64,000 nt of DNA from UBA6168 sp964573725 (GCA_964573725.1 CAZNLJ010000011.1:72009-136008), one strand, 5' to 3'. Positions 44,008 to 53,596 are shown, numbered from the stretch's first letter. Program-made: numbers and translations. The notes: generated by a model from the letters alone, not told the origin.

Positions 44008-47000
44008 ATGCCCTCCTGGTCCTCCCTGCTCCTGCTCCTGCTGCCCTTGGCCTCCCTCCACGGACAACCCACCGGCGACCTGCAGGGCTTCGCCCTGGGC
44101 AAACATTACGAAGAGCGCTCGGACAGCCTCGCCGAATTGCCGGATTACCCCGCCGCCCTCCGCATGCGGGAAAAGGCAATGGCCATTTACGAACAATTGC
44201 CGGGGCAGGAACGCATCGAAGGGCTGGCCAGTTGCTACTCCCGGATGGGCGTGATCCAGCGGCGCCTGGGAAACTGGGAAAAGGCCGCAGCGCTCTATCG
44301 GGCCGGACTCTCCCTCGCGGAAACCCACCTCGACTCCAACCATATCATCCTGCAGAACCTGCTCAATGACGCCGGCGTGTACTACCTGCTCAAAGGGGAA
44401 TTCTCCCGCTCCATGGAATTCCTGGAACGGGCGCTGGCCATCGCCCTGCGTACCAAGAGCCGCCGGATCGCCTCCATCCATATCAACATGGGCATCATCG
44501 CGGAACAAAGCGGTCGATTCACCGAAGCACTCGACCATTACCGCCTGGCCATGCGCCATAACCGCGCACATCCGGACATCGGATTCTGGCATCGGGAAAC
44601 GGCGACCAGCTACCTGAACGCCGGCAGCGCCAGCTTCAACGCGGACCGCTATCCGGAAGCTTTGTCCTATTTCGACACCTGCCTCATCATCTACGACAGC
44701 ATCCTGCCCCCCGATCATCCGGAAATCGCCGCGCTGCTCAACAACATGGGCGTCGTCCACAATTTCCGGGGAGACTACCGCAATGCCCTTCACTTCCTCA
44801 AATCCTCCCTCCAGGTACACCTCGGCCAACCCGGGGGCAATACGGCGGATGAAACCGCCGCCATGTATTCCAACATCGGCCTCCTGCTCATGGAATCCGG
44901 AGATTTCCACAAGGCCTTGCCCTACTTCCGGCAAGCGCTCGACATCCGGGAAAACCTCCTTGGGGAAAACCATCCGGATGTCGCCCGCGGATGCAATTAC
45001 ATCGGCGATTGCTATCTTCAGATGAACCAGTTCGCCAACGCGCTGCCCTGGCTGAACAAGGCCCTCCAAATCCAGCAAAACCTGCAGCCCGGCGGAAAAC
45101 CCGCCGACCGCTCGGATTGCCTGAGTGACCTGGGCACCTATCACGAAAAGACCGGTAACTACCCCCAGGCCATCAGCTTCTACCGCCGTGCCCTGGCCGT
45201 CCACCAGGACCGCCCGGACGGCAGCACCGTGGACGTCGCCGGCATCCGGACCCGGCTCGGCCGGACCTACTGGCGGCAGGGCCTTCCCGACCTGGCCATA
45301 CCCCAACTCGAAGCCTCCCTGCGGTCATACCGGACCGCCTTCGGCCCCCATCACAAGGAAATAGCCAGGACCTTGCTGGTGCTGGCCAATGCCAACCTTC
45401 CGGATACCAGCCGCGCCCTCCGCTTTTGCCACGAAGCCATGGTCGCCCTCCACTACGATACTGCCCACCCGACCGATTTCTCCAGGGTCTGGGCCCCGGT
45501 CATCCTCCTCGAAGCCCTGACCCTCGACGGCCGGCTCCGCTCCGACCGGGGCTTCCGCCAAGGCCGGCTCCCCGCTCTCCTCGATGCCGACCGCCGACTC
45601 CGGGCCGGGCTATCCCTCGTCGACCATATCCTCGCCTCCCTGGAAGGTCCCGGCTCCCGGCAATATCTCACCGACAACTACTTCAAGTTGTTCGAAACCG
45701 CCATCCTCAACAAGTTCCGGCTTCAGACCCTGACCGGAAACCCGACCCACTGGCAGGAAGCTTTCCACATCAGCGAACGAAGCAACGCCGCACTCCTGCT
45801 CGAAGCGGTCCGTATGGCCGACATCACCCGGTTCTCCGACATCCCGGATTCCCTGGTGCGCCATGAACGGCAACTTGCCATCGACCTCTCCTTTTACCTG
45901 CGGCAACTGTCCGAGGCCGGAACGGCGGACCGCGACGGTTCACCGACCACACAGGCGCTCCACGACCACATCTTCCGCACACAGGAAGCTTATTCCGCAC
46001 TCGTTGAACGCCTCCGGGAAAGATACCCTGCCTACTACCGGCTGCGGCATATCACCGACCTGGCCACCGTCGGCAAGGTTCAAACCGACATCCTCTCCGA
46101 GGGTCAAGCCATGGTCGCCTACTTCTCCGGAGAACAACATCTCTTCGCTTTCGTCATCGAACCCGGCGCTTTCCATGCCGTGGAACTGCCGATCCCTGCC
46201 TCCCTTTCGGCGGATGTCATGGACATCCAGCACAGCATCCTCGCCTTCGACCCGCTGGCTCCGGATGCAGTCGACATGGCCGCCCGCTATGCCCGGCAGG
46301 CACACCGGCTCTACCGCCTGCTCCTCGAACCCCTCGTCCCGCTGCTATCCTCCCAAAATCTCATCCTGCTGCCCGGCGGTGTCCTCGGCTACCTCCCCTT
46401 CGAGGCCTTGCTCACCAAACCGGCCGCCCATCCCGAGGACATCGGTTCCTATGATTTCGTCATCCGTTCCTGGCAGGTCAGTTACGCTTACTCCGCCACC
46501 TTGCTCGACGAACTGAAGAAACGCCCCGCCTTGCGTCCTTTCCAACATAAGATGGCCGCCTTCGCCCCTGCTTACGACGGTCGCGCGGATGCACCCGATG
46601 CCTTCGCCCCGCTTCGGTTCAACCAATCGGAGGCAGCGGCAGCTTCCCGGCTGTTCGGCGGGTCGCTCTTTGCCGGCACCTCGGCCACCCTCGCCAATTT
46701 CCGATCATCGGCCCCCCATGCGACCATGCTCCACCTGGCCGCCCATGGCAAATCCGACGACCTGGCCGGCGAAAACTCCTTTGTCGCGTTCTATCCGGAC
46801 GGATCCGACCCGTCCGGACAAGACCACCTCCTCTTTGCCCGCGACCTCTACGGTATGCGCATCAAGGCCGCCCTGGTCGTGCTCAGCGCCTGTGAAACCG
46901 GCTCCGGTCACCTGCAACGGGGGGAAGGGATCATCAGCCTCGCCAGGGGTTTCTTTTATGCCGGCGCCAGCTGCCTGGTCACCACCCTGTGGCGCATCGA

Positions 47001-47286
47001 CGACGTCGCTTCCCAATCCCTCATGCAAGCCTTCTATCAACACCTCCGCAAGGGTAATCCGGTGGACGGGGCCCTGCGGCAGGCCAAGTTGGATTTCCTG
47101 CGGGACGAAGGTCGCTCCCTGCGCGCACACCCGCTTTTCTGGGCCGCTTACGTCCCGTCCGGAAATACCGCCGCGGTCGACGCCGGCCGTCAAGGCCCCT
47201 GGTTGTGGTTTGCCGCCTTCCTGCTGGCCGCTTTCCTGATCTGGCGCCGCTATACCCCCCGCCCCCCGCGGCATGCCCCGGATTGA
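44008..47286 (+). CDS. Secreted, membrane-tethered TPR-CHAT protein (caspase-like protease fold)
   Basis: 1092 residues. A signal peptide (MPSWSSLLLLLLPLASLHGQ) is followed by about ten TPR units (residues 30-480), a helical linker and a C-terminal CHAT domain (about 750-1050). The caspase-type dyad is visible: His913 in LHLAAHGKSDD and Cys962 in VVLSACETGSG, followed by GEGIISLARGFFYAGASCLVTTLW. A single transmembrane segment at about 1065-1079 (WLWFAAFLLAAFLIW) and an Arg-rich tail anchor it, so the protease domain should face the periplasm. TPR-CHAT proteins cut specific protein or peptide partners bound by their TPRs in some systems. It is divergent from the LytTR regulator gene and may be its target. 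Substrate unknown; the GG-leader peptide locus nearby is an obvious candidate but unproven. Confidence 0.9.
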   Translation: MPSWSSLLLLLLPLASLHGQPTGDLQGFALGKHYEERSDSLAELPDYPAALRMREKAMAIYEQLPGQERIEGLASCYSRMGVIQRRLGNWEKAAALYRAGLSLAETHLDSNHIILQNLLNDAGVYYLLKGEFSRSMEFLERALAIALRTKSRRIASIHINMGIIAEQSGRFTEALDHYRLAMRHNRAHPDIGFWHRETATSYLNAGSASFNADRYPEALSYFDTCLIIYDSILPPDHPEIAALLNNMGVVHNFRGDYRNALHFLKSSLQVHLGQPGGNTADETAAMYSNIGLLLMESGDFHKALPYFRQALDIRENLLGENHPDVARGCNYIGDCYLQMNQFANALPWLNKALQIQQNLQPGGKPADRSDCLSDLGTYHEKTGNYPQAISFYRRALAVHQDRPDGSTVDVAGIRTRLGRTYWRQGLPDLAIPQLEASLRSYRTAFGPHHKEIARTLLVLANANLPDTSRALRFCHEAMVALHYDTAHPTDFSRVWAPVILLEALTLDGRLRSDRGFRQGRLPALLDADRRLRAGLSLVDHILASLEGPGSRQYLTDNYFKLFETAILNKFRLQTLTGNPTHWQEAFHISERSNAALLLEAVRMADITRFSDIPDSLVRHERQLAIDLSFYLRQLSEAGTADRDGSPTTQALHDHIFRTQEAYSALVERLRERYPAYYRLRHITDLATVGKVQTDILSEGQAMVAYFSGEQHLFAFVIEPGAFHAVELPIPASLSADVMDIQHSILAFDPLAPDAVDMAARYARQAHRLYRLLLEPLVPLLSSQNLILLPGGVLGYLPFEALLTKPAAHPEDIGSYDFVIRSWQVSYAYSATLLDELKKRPALRPFQHKMAAFAPAYDGRADAPDAFAPLRFNQSEAAAASRLFGGSLFAGTSATLANFRSSAPHATMLHLAAHGKSDDLAGENSFVAFYPDGSDPSGQDHLLFARDLYGMRIKAALVVLSACETGSGHLQRGEGIISLARGFFYAGASCLVTTLWRIDDVASQSLMQAFYQHLRKGNPVDGALRQAKLDFLRDEGRSLRAHPLFWAAYVPSGNTAAVDAGRQGPWLWFAAFLLAAFLIWRRYTPRPPRHAPD

Positions 47287-48160
47287 CGGATGTCCACCCC
47301 CTCGCCTTTTGCTGCATGAGCCTACCGGTCTGCACTTATTTTCGCAATTTTACGGCGATTCGCCAATCCTTTGGCCGGCGGTCCGTTCCCGATCGTCATG
47401 GAATTGAAAATCACCCGCCAGGGCAGCTACCAATACCGACCGAACTTCACGACTCCCCTATGCGATGCCGTATCCTGCCTTTTTCATCGGTCCCGGTCGC
47501 CGCAGCCATCGGAATCTCCGGGCCTCCTGACCGCAGCATCTCCGGCCTCGGCCAGGGTCCTACCCACCGGGACGGCGACACCCCGGCGGCCATTGTCGGA
47601 AACGAGTACGGCATCAACTCCCGGGAACCTGCCGTCGGCCGAACCGGTAAGGGCTTCGCGGCCGATAGCTCCCGGGGCCGGCATGCCGGATCCCAGGCCG
47701 GCCAGAACATGCGCCTCTGCGGACAAGACCGCCGGGACGGTTCCATCCCGGTTGCCATCGATTCCTTCCGCACGCCGTCCACCCGACCTTCGGTAGCTAT
47801 CCCCCATGGGAACGGTACCCATTCCGTGCGCATGCCGACCTGCTCTTCCGTCCTTGCCCACCCCCCGGACGGTAATGGCTCCATCCCTCCGCCGGGAGGT
47901 CATTTTCAGTCACCAAGGCGCGGCACCGGGGTCAGCTTGACCGCCTTGCCGCCCGGATCGCGACCTGGTCCTGTCTTCCGGACTGTCCTGTACTCGCGCA
48001 CCAAGCCCGGCAATCCGATCGCCGCCCAGGACTTTCCGGATCGCCGGGTCACCGGGAAGGCCGAGGCCATCGTTCGGGACGCCCTGCCCGCTGCGGCCGA
48101 TCCGCCGGCTCGACATACTGCCTGCCGCATCCAAGACCACTCATCCATCCAACGACACCT
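47287..48160. other. Intergenic region, no gene recognised
   Basis: 874 bases, mostly GC-rich. No tRNA, repeat, or TAnnTTTG match with good spacing was found. Plus- and minus-strand frames of 140-300 codons are present but have shadow-like composition. Confidence 0.4.
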
Positions 48161-49231
48161 ATGACCGTACTGTATTTACTGGCCGGCTTCGCCCTGCTGC
48201 TCATTGGCGCCGAACTATTGGTCCGGGGGGCTTCCCGGATCGCCATTTCCCTGGGCATCACCCCCTTGGTGACCGGCCTGACCGTGGTTGCCGTCGGGAC
48301 GGGATCCCCGGAACTGGCCATCAGTATCCTGTCCAGTTGGGAGGGGCAAAGTGAGCTTGCCCTCGGCAACGTGGTGGGCAGCAACATCTTCAACATCCTG
48401 TTCATCCTGGGTATCTCTGCGCTGATCATTCCGCTCACGGTGGCCCAACAACTGATCCGATGGGACGTACCGATCATGATCCTGGTATCCCTGGCCATGT
48501 TGCTGTTCGCCCTGGACGGCCGCATCAGCCTGGTGGAAGGGCTGGTGTTGTTGTCGACGGGGGTTGCCTACACCTGGTTCGTCATCCGGCTGAGCAGGAA
48601 GGAAAAGGACCGATCGGTCCGTTCGGAATATGAGGAGGCCTTCGGTGAACCGCCCAAAGGCATCGGGATCTGGGCGGCCGTCGGTTTGTTGCTGGCCGGG
48701 CTGGCCGGACTGACGGTCGGCTCGCAATGGTTGGTGGACAGCGCCACCGCCATCGCTGCCGAGCTGGGGGTAAGCGACCTGGTCATCGGACTGACCATCG
48801 TCGCCGTCGGCACCTCCCTCCCGGAGGTGGCCACCTCCGTGGTCGCGGGTATCCGGGGAGAACGGGACATCGCCGTCGGCAATGCGGTGGGCAGCAACAT
48901 CTACAATATCCTGTTGGTCATCGGCAGTGCGGCCGTCGCTTCCGAGCAAGGCATCCTGGTGAGCGGGCGGGCCTTGTCCTTCGACCTGCCGGTCATGGTC
49001 GTCACCGCCATGGCCTGCCTACCGGTTTTTTTCATCGGAAAACGGCTCGGAAGGCGGAAAGGTGGTCTTTTCCTCGGATATTACATCGCCTACACCCTTT
49101 TCCTGGTCTTGTCCAACACCGGGGAAGGGTCGGTCACCTGGCTGACCAACCTGATGGTATGGTTTGTGATACCTTTGACGATCCTGCTTTTGGCCGTCGC
49201 GATGGCCAAGGAGCTCCGCAAGCGGAGCTGA
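48161..49231 (+). CDS. Calcium/sodium antiporter, CaCA family (YrbG type)
   Basis: 356 residues with about ten transmembrane segments; exchanges Ca2+ for Na+ (or H+) across the inner membrane. The two inverted alpha-repeats are plain: GTGSPELAIS with GNVVGSNIFNI in the first half (ion-binding Glu51), and GTSLPEVATS with GNAVGSNIYNI in the second (Glu222). The first repeat has GTGSPE where GTSxPE is usual. A charged cytoplasmic loop (about 145-172) connects the halves. uppP follows 79 bases downstream on the same strand and may be co-transcribed. Confidence 0.93.
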   Translation: MTVLYLLAGFALLLIGAELLVRGASRIAISLGITPLVTGLTVVAVGTGSPELAISILSSWEGQSELALGNVVGSNIFNILFILGISALIIPLTVAQQLIRWDVPIMILVSLAMLLFALDGRISLVEGLVLLSTGVAYTWFVIRLSRKEKDRSVRSEYEEAFGEPPKGIGIWAAVGLLLAGLAGLTVGSQWLVDSATAIAAELGVSDLVIGLTIVAVGTSLPEVATSVVAGIRGERDIAVGNAVGSNIYNILLVIGSAAVASEQGILVSGRALSFDLPVMVVTAMACLPVFFIGKRLGRRKGGLFLGYYIAYTLFLVLSNTGEGSVTWLTNLMVWFVIPLTILLLAVAMAKELRKRS

Positions 49232-49310
49232 TTCGCGCGGCGGACGGACGTTCCGAAGCCCCGTGAGACGGAGCATCCTCCCCTGCACACACGACAAAAC
49301 TTTTAAAGCC

Positions 49311-50090
49311 ATGCGCATCATCGACGCCGTCCTGACGGCCATTGTGGAAGGACTTACCGAGTTCCTGCCCATTTCCTCCACCGGGCACATGATCCTGTTG
49401 TCTTATTTACTGGGACACGGGGAGGACGAGTTCATCAAGACCTTCGAAATATTCATCCAGCTGGGTGCCATCCTGGCCATTGTGCTGCTGTATGCACGCC
49501 GCTTCCTACTGAATGTGCCCATGTACCGCAATCTGTTCGTCGCCTTCCTGCCCTCCGGCGTATTCGGCCTGCTCCTGTACAAGATCATCAAGCACTACCT
49601 CTTCAACCATTGGGTGGTGGCGGCCATGCTCATCCTGGGCGGCATGGTCCTGGTATGGGTGGATAAGAAGCTGCCGGCGAGAAAAACGGAAACAGCCGGC
49701 GATTTGTCCGCCCTGCCCTGGACAACGGCCCTCCGTATAGGCTTTTTCCAGTGCCTTTCCATGGTGCCGGGAGTTTCCAGGGCGGCCGCCACAATCATCG
49801 GCGGGATGGTCAATGGCCTGAGCAAGCGGGAAGCGGCGGAATTTTCCTTCCTGTTGGCCGTACCAACGATGGCCGCCGCCGCCGGATACGACCTGTTGAA
49901 GTTCGAAGGCACCCTTCGGTCCGACCAATACCTGGTGATGGCCATCGGTTTCGTCGTCGCCTTCCTGACCGCCATTGTCGCGGTAAAATGGTTTGTCTCC
50001 CTGTTGGAGAAACACGGGTTCGCCGTTTTCGGTTACTACCGCATCGCACTGGGCATCCTCTTCCTGGTTTTCGCCTTGTCGGCAACCTGA
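49311..50090 (+). CDS. uppP: Undecaprenyl-diphosphate phosphatase
   Basis: 259 residues, polytopic membrane protein of the BacA/UppP family. It dephosphorylates undecaprenyl diphosphate to recycle the lipid carrier for peptidoglycan and surface glycans. The catalytic motif EGLTEFLPISSTGH (residues 13-26) and the second motif PGVSRAAATIIGG (about 152-164) are both present; Ala replaces Ser in the usual PGxSRS. The start at 49311 gives the normal N-terminus MRIIDAVLTA; the upstream in-frame GTG is not needed. Confidence 0.93.
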   Translation: MRIIDAVLTAIVEGLTEFLPISSTGHMILLSYLLGHGEDEFIKTFEIFIQLGAILAIVLLYARRFLLNVPMYRNLFVAFLPSGVFGLLLYKIIKHYLFNHWVVAAMLILGGMVLVWVDKKLPARKTETAGDLSALPWTTALRIGFFQCLSMVPGVSRAAATIIGGMVNGLSKREAAEFSFLLAVPTMAAAAGYDLLKFEGTLRSDQYLVMAIGFVVAFLTAIVAVKWFVSLLEKHGFAVFGYYRIALGILFLVFALSAT

Positions 50091-50236
50091 ACGGGGCCAC
50101 TACCCGGCGACCGATCGGATGATAGCGGATCGGGACCAGGCATGCAGACCCGGGTTTCCGCCCATCGGTCATGAGCCGGGAGTCCGCCCGCATGGCTACT
50201 CCTGCGCCCTACCCCGCCGTATACCCGCTCCCGGGA

Positions 50237-50336
50237 NNNNNNNNNNNNNNNNNNNNNNNNNNNNNNNNNNNNNNNNNNNNNNNNNNNNNNNNNNNNNNNN
50301 NNNNNNNNNNNNNNNNNNNNNNNNNNNNNNNNNNNN
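50237..50336. other. Assembly gap (100 N)
   Basis: Exactly 100 unknown bases, the usual scaffolding placeholder. The left flank ends CTCCCGGGA and the right flank begins CCCGGGAGC; the two contig ends share CCCGGGA, so the real gap may be short or absent. Confidence 0.99.
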
Positions 50337-50353
50337 CCCGGGAGCTTACGGTA

Positions 50354-51556
50354 TCAGCCCAGGATGGCCTTGATGCCGGGCAATTCCTTCCCTTCCAGCA
50401 TCTCGAGCATCGCTCCCCCACCGGTGGAGACGAAACTGACGGCATCGGCCAATCCCAACTGGTTGACGGCTGCCACGCTGTCTCCGCCACCGACCAGGGA
50501 GAAGGCACCTTTGGCCGTCGCATCGGCGACCGCCTGCGCGATGGCCTTCGTACCACCCGCGAAGGTCGGCATTTCGAAGACCCCCATGGGACCGTTCCAG
50601 ATGATGGTCCTGGATTCGAGGATGACCTCGGTGAAAGATCGGATGGCCTTCGGTCCGATATCCAGGCCCATGTAACCGTCCGGGATCGCATCGCTGTCCG
50701 ATTCCAGCGTCTGGGCGCCATTGTCGAATTTGTCCGCCGCCAGGCTGTCCGCCGGCAGGTAGATCCGCACGCCTTTGGCATCAGCCTTGCGCAGCAGGGA
50801 AAGTGCCAGGTCAAGCCGGTCCTCCTCCACCAGCGAATTGCCGATTTGCCCGCCCCGGGCCTTGAAGAACGTGTAGGCCATACCCCCGCCGATGATGATG
50901 TTGTCGACCAGGTCCAGGAAACGTTCCAACAACAGGATCTTGTCGGATACCTTCGCCCCGCCGGTGATGGCCGTCACGGGACTGGCCGGGTCGTGCAAGA
51001 CCTTGTTGGCGTTTTCCACCTCTTTTTTCATCAGCAGGCCGAACATCCGGTCTTCCGGCGCAAAAAACTGCGCCATGACGGTCGTCGAGGCGTGGGCCCG
51101 GTGGGCGGTACCGAAGGCGTCGTTGACATATACGTCCCCCAGGGCCGCCAATTGTCGGGAAAAGGCCACATCCCCTTTTTCCTCCGCCTGCTGGAACCGG
51201 GTGTTCTCCAGCAAGAGCACCTCCCCCGGCTTCAGCTCCGCCGCAATGGCTTCTGCGGTCGGCCCGACGGTCTCGGGACAAAAACGGACGGGTACACCCA
51301 AAAGGTCGGAAAGATGCGGCACCAGATGCCGCAAGGTGAACATGGCGACATTCAGGGTTCCATCCGCTTGTAATGCCTTCAGGGGGCGACCGAGGTGGGA
51401 GAGCAAAATGGCCGCCCCGCCCCCGGAGAGCACTTCCCGGATGGTCGGCAATGCCATCCGGATCCGGGTATCGTCGGTTATATGGTAGGATTTGTCCAGG
51501 GGCACGTTGAAATCCACCCGGACCAACACTTTCTTTTGATTGAAATTGTATTGCAT
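50354..51556 (-). CDS. pgk: Phosphoglycerate kinase
   Basis: 400 residues; start ATG 51556 gives the normal N-terminus (MQYNFNQKKVLVRVDFNVPLD). Transfers phosphate from 1,3-bisphosphoglycerate to ADP in glycolysis. VRVDFNVPLD (12-21), SHLGRP (about 54-59), LLENTRF (about 117-123), ITGGAKVSDK (about 193-202), WNGPMGVFE (about 317-325) and the C-terminal GGGDS and STGGGA blocks are all present. Full length and intact. It lies downstream of gapA on the same strand, but a terminator lies between them, so it may have its own promoter. Confidence 0.97.
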   Translation of the reverse strand: MQYNFNQKKVLVRVDFNVPLDKSYHITDDTRIRMALPTIREVLSGGGAAILLSHLGRPLKALQADGTLNVAMFTLRHLVPHLSDLLGVPVRFCPETVGPTAEAIAAELKPGEVLLLENTRFQQAEEKGDVAFSRQLAALGDVYVNDAFGTAHRAHASTTVMAQFFAPEDRMFGLLMKKEVENANKVLHDPASPVTAITGGAKVSDKILLLERFLDLVDNIIIGGGMAYTFFKARGGQIGNSLVEEDRLDLALSLLRKADAKGVRIYLPADSLAADKFDNGAQTLESDSDAIPDGYMGLDIGPKAIRSFTEVILESRTIIWNGPMGVFEMPTFAGGTKAIAQAVADATAKGAFSLVGGGDSVAAVNQLGLADAVSFVSTGGGAMLEMLEGKELPGIKAILG

Positions 51557-51683
51557 ACGAATCAGGTTTAGCGATAAGGGAATCAAACGGCCTGCGCAGG
51601 CCCGGCCTGCCGTCGCCGGTCGCCCGTGGGAAAAAGTTCCTCGTTTTCCGAAGTGGTCATCGAGCCCCGCCGCACGGGAAACC

Positions 51684-51722
51684 AAAAAAAGCGGGGGCTG
51701 TTCCGACATCGGAACGCCCCGC
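51684..51722 (-). terminator. Intrinsic terminator downstream of gapA
   Basis: On the minus strand: GCGGGG-CG-TTCCGA-TG-TCGGAA-CAGC-CCCCGC followed by seven T (complement of A 51684-51690). Two nested stems and a T-run make a standard intrinsic terminator, about 95 bases after the gapA stop. Confidence 0.75.
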
Positions 51723-51740
51723 GCAATGGATTTTATCGGT

Positions 51741-51762
51741 GGAGGGACACAAGCGTCCCTCC
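51741..51762 (-). terminator. Second hairpin downstream of gapA
   Basis: Perfect 8-bp stem GGAGGGAC / GTCCCTCC with a 6-base loop, without a T-run. It precedes the terminator at 51684 in the direction of transcription and may protect the mRNA end. Confidence 0.5.
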
Positions 51763-51817
51763 CGCTATTATCAGCGGCCGGAAACGGCAGCCGCCGGGGC
51801 GGCCTCCGCGCATCGGC

Positions 51818-52816
51818 TTACTGGTTGGCCATGATGGTGGACAGGTCCGCCAGGCGGGCGGAATAGCCGGCCTCGTTGTCATACCAACCCACTACCCGGA
51901 CGGTATTTCCGTTAACCTGCGTCAGCCCGGCATCGTAGATGCAGGAGTGCGGATTGCGGACGATATCGCTGGAAACGATCGGATCGGTGCAGTACTCGAG
52001 GATGCCTTTGAGATTGGATCCGGCCGCCTCCTGGAAGCGGGCGTTGACCTCCTCGACGGAAGCGCCGTTCTTCAGCACGCAAACCATGTCCACCAGGGAA
52101 CCGGTCGCTACCGGAACCCGCAGGGCATGGGCGGCGATTTTACCTTTGAGATGCGGTGCAACGAGCACCACGGCGGCTTCCGCACCGGTGGAAGTGGGTA
52201 CGATGTTCTCGGCGGCGGCACGTGCCCGACGAAGGTCGCTGTGCGGGGCGTCCTGGATGTTTTGGTCCGCCGTGTAAGCGTGGATGGTGGTCATGAAGAA
52301 CTGCTCGATACCGAAATGCTGGTCCAGGACCTGTACCATGGGTACCAGGCAATTGGTGGTGCAGGAGGCGTTGGAGACGACCGTCTCGGAGGCTTGCAGC
52401 TGGTCCGCGTTGGCACCCAACACGTAGGTCGGAACGTCCTTGGTGGAGGCCGGTGCGGAAATCACCACGCGACGGGCTCCTGCCGTCAGGTGCATCGAGG
52501 CCTTTTCCCGGGAGCGGAATATACCGGTGCATTCCAGGACCACATCGACCCCCAGCTCCTTCCACGGCAATTCCTCGGGGTTGCGCACGGCACTGCAGAT
52601 GATCTTCTGGCCGTTGACGTAGAGGTAGTCGTCATCGGCATGGACCTCCCCATCGAACTTACCGTGCATGGTATCGTATTTCAGCAGGTGCGCCAAGGTA
52701 CGGTTATCCGTCAAATCATTGATGGCGACGACCTGGACACCTTCCTTCTTGAGGAGGTTGCGGAATGTCAGCCGGCCGATCCGGCCAAATCCGTTGATTG
52801 CAATCTTCTTAGCCAT
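51818..52816 (-). CDS. gapA: Glyceraldehyde-3-phosphate dehydrogenase, type I
   Basis: 332 residues. Oxidises glyceraldehyde-3-phosphate to 1,3-bisphosphoglycerate with NAD+. The nucleotide-binding GFGRIGR is at residues 9-15, the catalytic SNASCTTNC at 148-156 (Cys152), HAYTADQ (about 178-184), and the C-terminal WYDNEAGYS. The residue region after the second strand (AINDLTD) is typical of NAD-specific enzymes. Complete and well conserved. Followed by pgk on the same strand. Confidence 0.97.
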   Translation of the reverse strand: MAKKIAINGFGRIGRLTFRNLLKKEGVQVVAINDLTDNRTLAHLLKYDTMHGKFDGEVHADDDYLYVNGQKIICSAVRNPEELPWKELGVDVVLECTGIFRSREKASMHLTAGARRVVISAPASTKDVPTYVLGANADQLQASETVVSNASCTTNCLVPMVQVLDQHFGIEQFFMTTIHAYTADQNIQDAPHSDLRRARAAAENIVPTSTGAEAAVVLVAPHLKGKIAAHALRVPVATGSLVDMVCVLKNGASVEEVNARFQEAAGSNLKGILEYCTDPIVSSDIVRNPHSCIYDAGLTQVNGNTVRVVGWYDNEAGYSARLADLSTIMANQ

Positions 52817-52911
52817 AGGTGATGCTTTTTAAGTTAAGAAAAGAGAAAGGTCTTATTTGCAGGACCGGCACAGGAACCGGCTGTTGTCAGGGCATCGCCG
52901 CGGAGGCAGCG

Positions 52912-52919
52912 CAAAGGTA
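52912..52919 (-). promoter_or_regulatory. Probable promoter -7 element (TACCTTTG) for gapA
   Basis: Exact TAnnTTTG match, about 96 bases upstream of the gapA ATG. Confidence 0.45.
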
Positions 52920-52976
52920 AGCAAACAATCAATTCCGGCACGATTGCATTCCCGTAATTTTTTTTCCGACGGATGC

Positions 52977-53006
52977 TTTGATTTTCCGAAATCGGACTTA
53001 TCTTTG
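52977..53006 (+). promoter_or_regulatory. Promoter (TTTG-N18-TATCTTTG) for tRNA-Glu
   Basis: TTTG at 52977-52980 and TATCTTTG at 52999-53006 are the -33 and -7 elements of the Bacteroidota primary sigma factor with an 18-base spacer. The tRNA begins 40 bases after it. The best promoter match in the window. Confidence 0.7.
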
Positions 53007-53046
53007 CCCCGCTTTCAGGCTAATCGCCGCTTAAAGCACCCGAGCA

Positions 53047-53118
53047 GGCCCGTTCGTCTAGGGGTTAGGACGCTGCTCTTTCAAGGCGGAAACACGGGTT
53101 CAATTCCCGTACGGGCTA
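53047..53118 (+). tRNA. tRNA-Glu (anticodon TTC)
   Basis: Cloverleaf: acceptor GGCCCGT/ACGGGCT (first pair G-U), D arm GTCTAGGGGTTAGGAC, anticodon arm CTGCT-CTTTCAA-GGCGG with anticodon TTC, T arm ACGGG-TTCAATT-CCCGT. CCA is not encoded. Two G-U pairs in the anticodon stem are tolerated. Matches the usual tRNA-Glu sequence (CGTCTAGGGGTTAGGA) closely. Confidence 0.95.
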
Positions 53119-53596
53119 CAAGAAAAGCCGTTGCAAATTCCAATTAGCAGCGGCTTTTGTCTTTTCCGGCAAAACATATGAAAAAGCCCTGAAAAACGCC
53201 GGAGCCCCACCCGAATGTGTCCGCTCCCGGTTTTCCGCTCCCGATTTTTCATGCGGGCACCGCACCGGTTCGGATGTTCCGCCCGCTTTCCGATGCCGGG
53301 TCGAAAATTCACGTGTTTCGCAAACGTTCCTGCCGAAAGGTCAGGCCCCTTCCTGACCACCGCGCCACCCAAACGGTCCCTTTCACCGAGTTTCAGCCGG
53401 TAAGTCCCGCTTTGGAACCACCGGGACTGGTCCCGGCAATCCGGTCCCTGGGCTTACCGGTATATTTACATGGATGCAAGTCATCCGCCGCATCTTCCGT
53501 ACCTCAACCCTACAAGACAATTAATTACAAAACATTGATTTTCTGTTTTTTAGTCATCAAGCCAGCTGATGTACCACACCCCGCGCCTAAAAAATT
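53119..53596. other. Intergenic region, no gene recognised
   Basis: About 480 bases after tRNA-Glu, with an AT-rich part near 53510-53560. No further tRNA, and no phage or integrase gene next to the tRNA. Confidence 0.5.

Noticed and set aside
47205..48164. 319-codon frame between the TPR-CHAT and antiporter genes
   Set aside because: Composition is that of random GC-rich sequence, and it overlaps the C-terminal transmembrane part of the CHAT gene.
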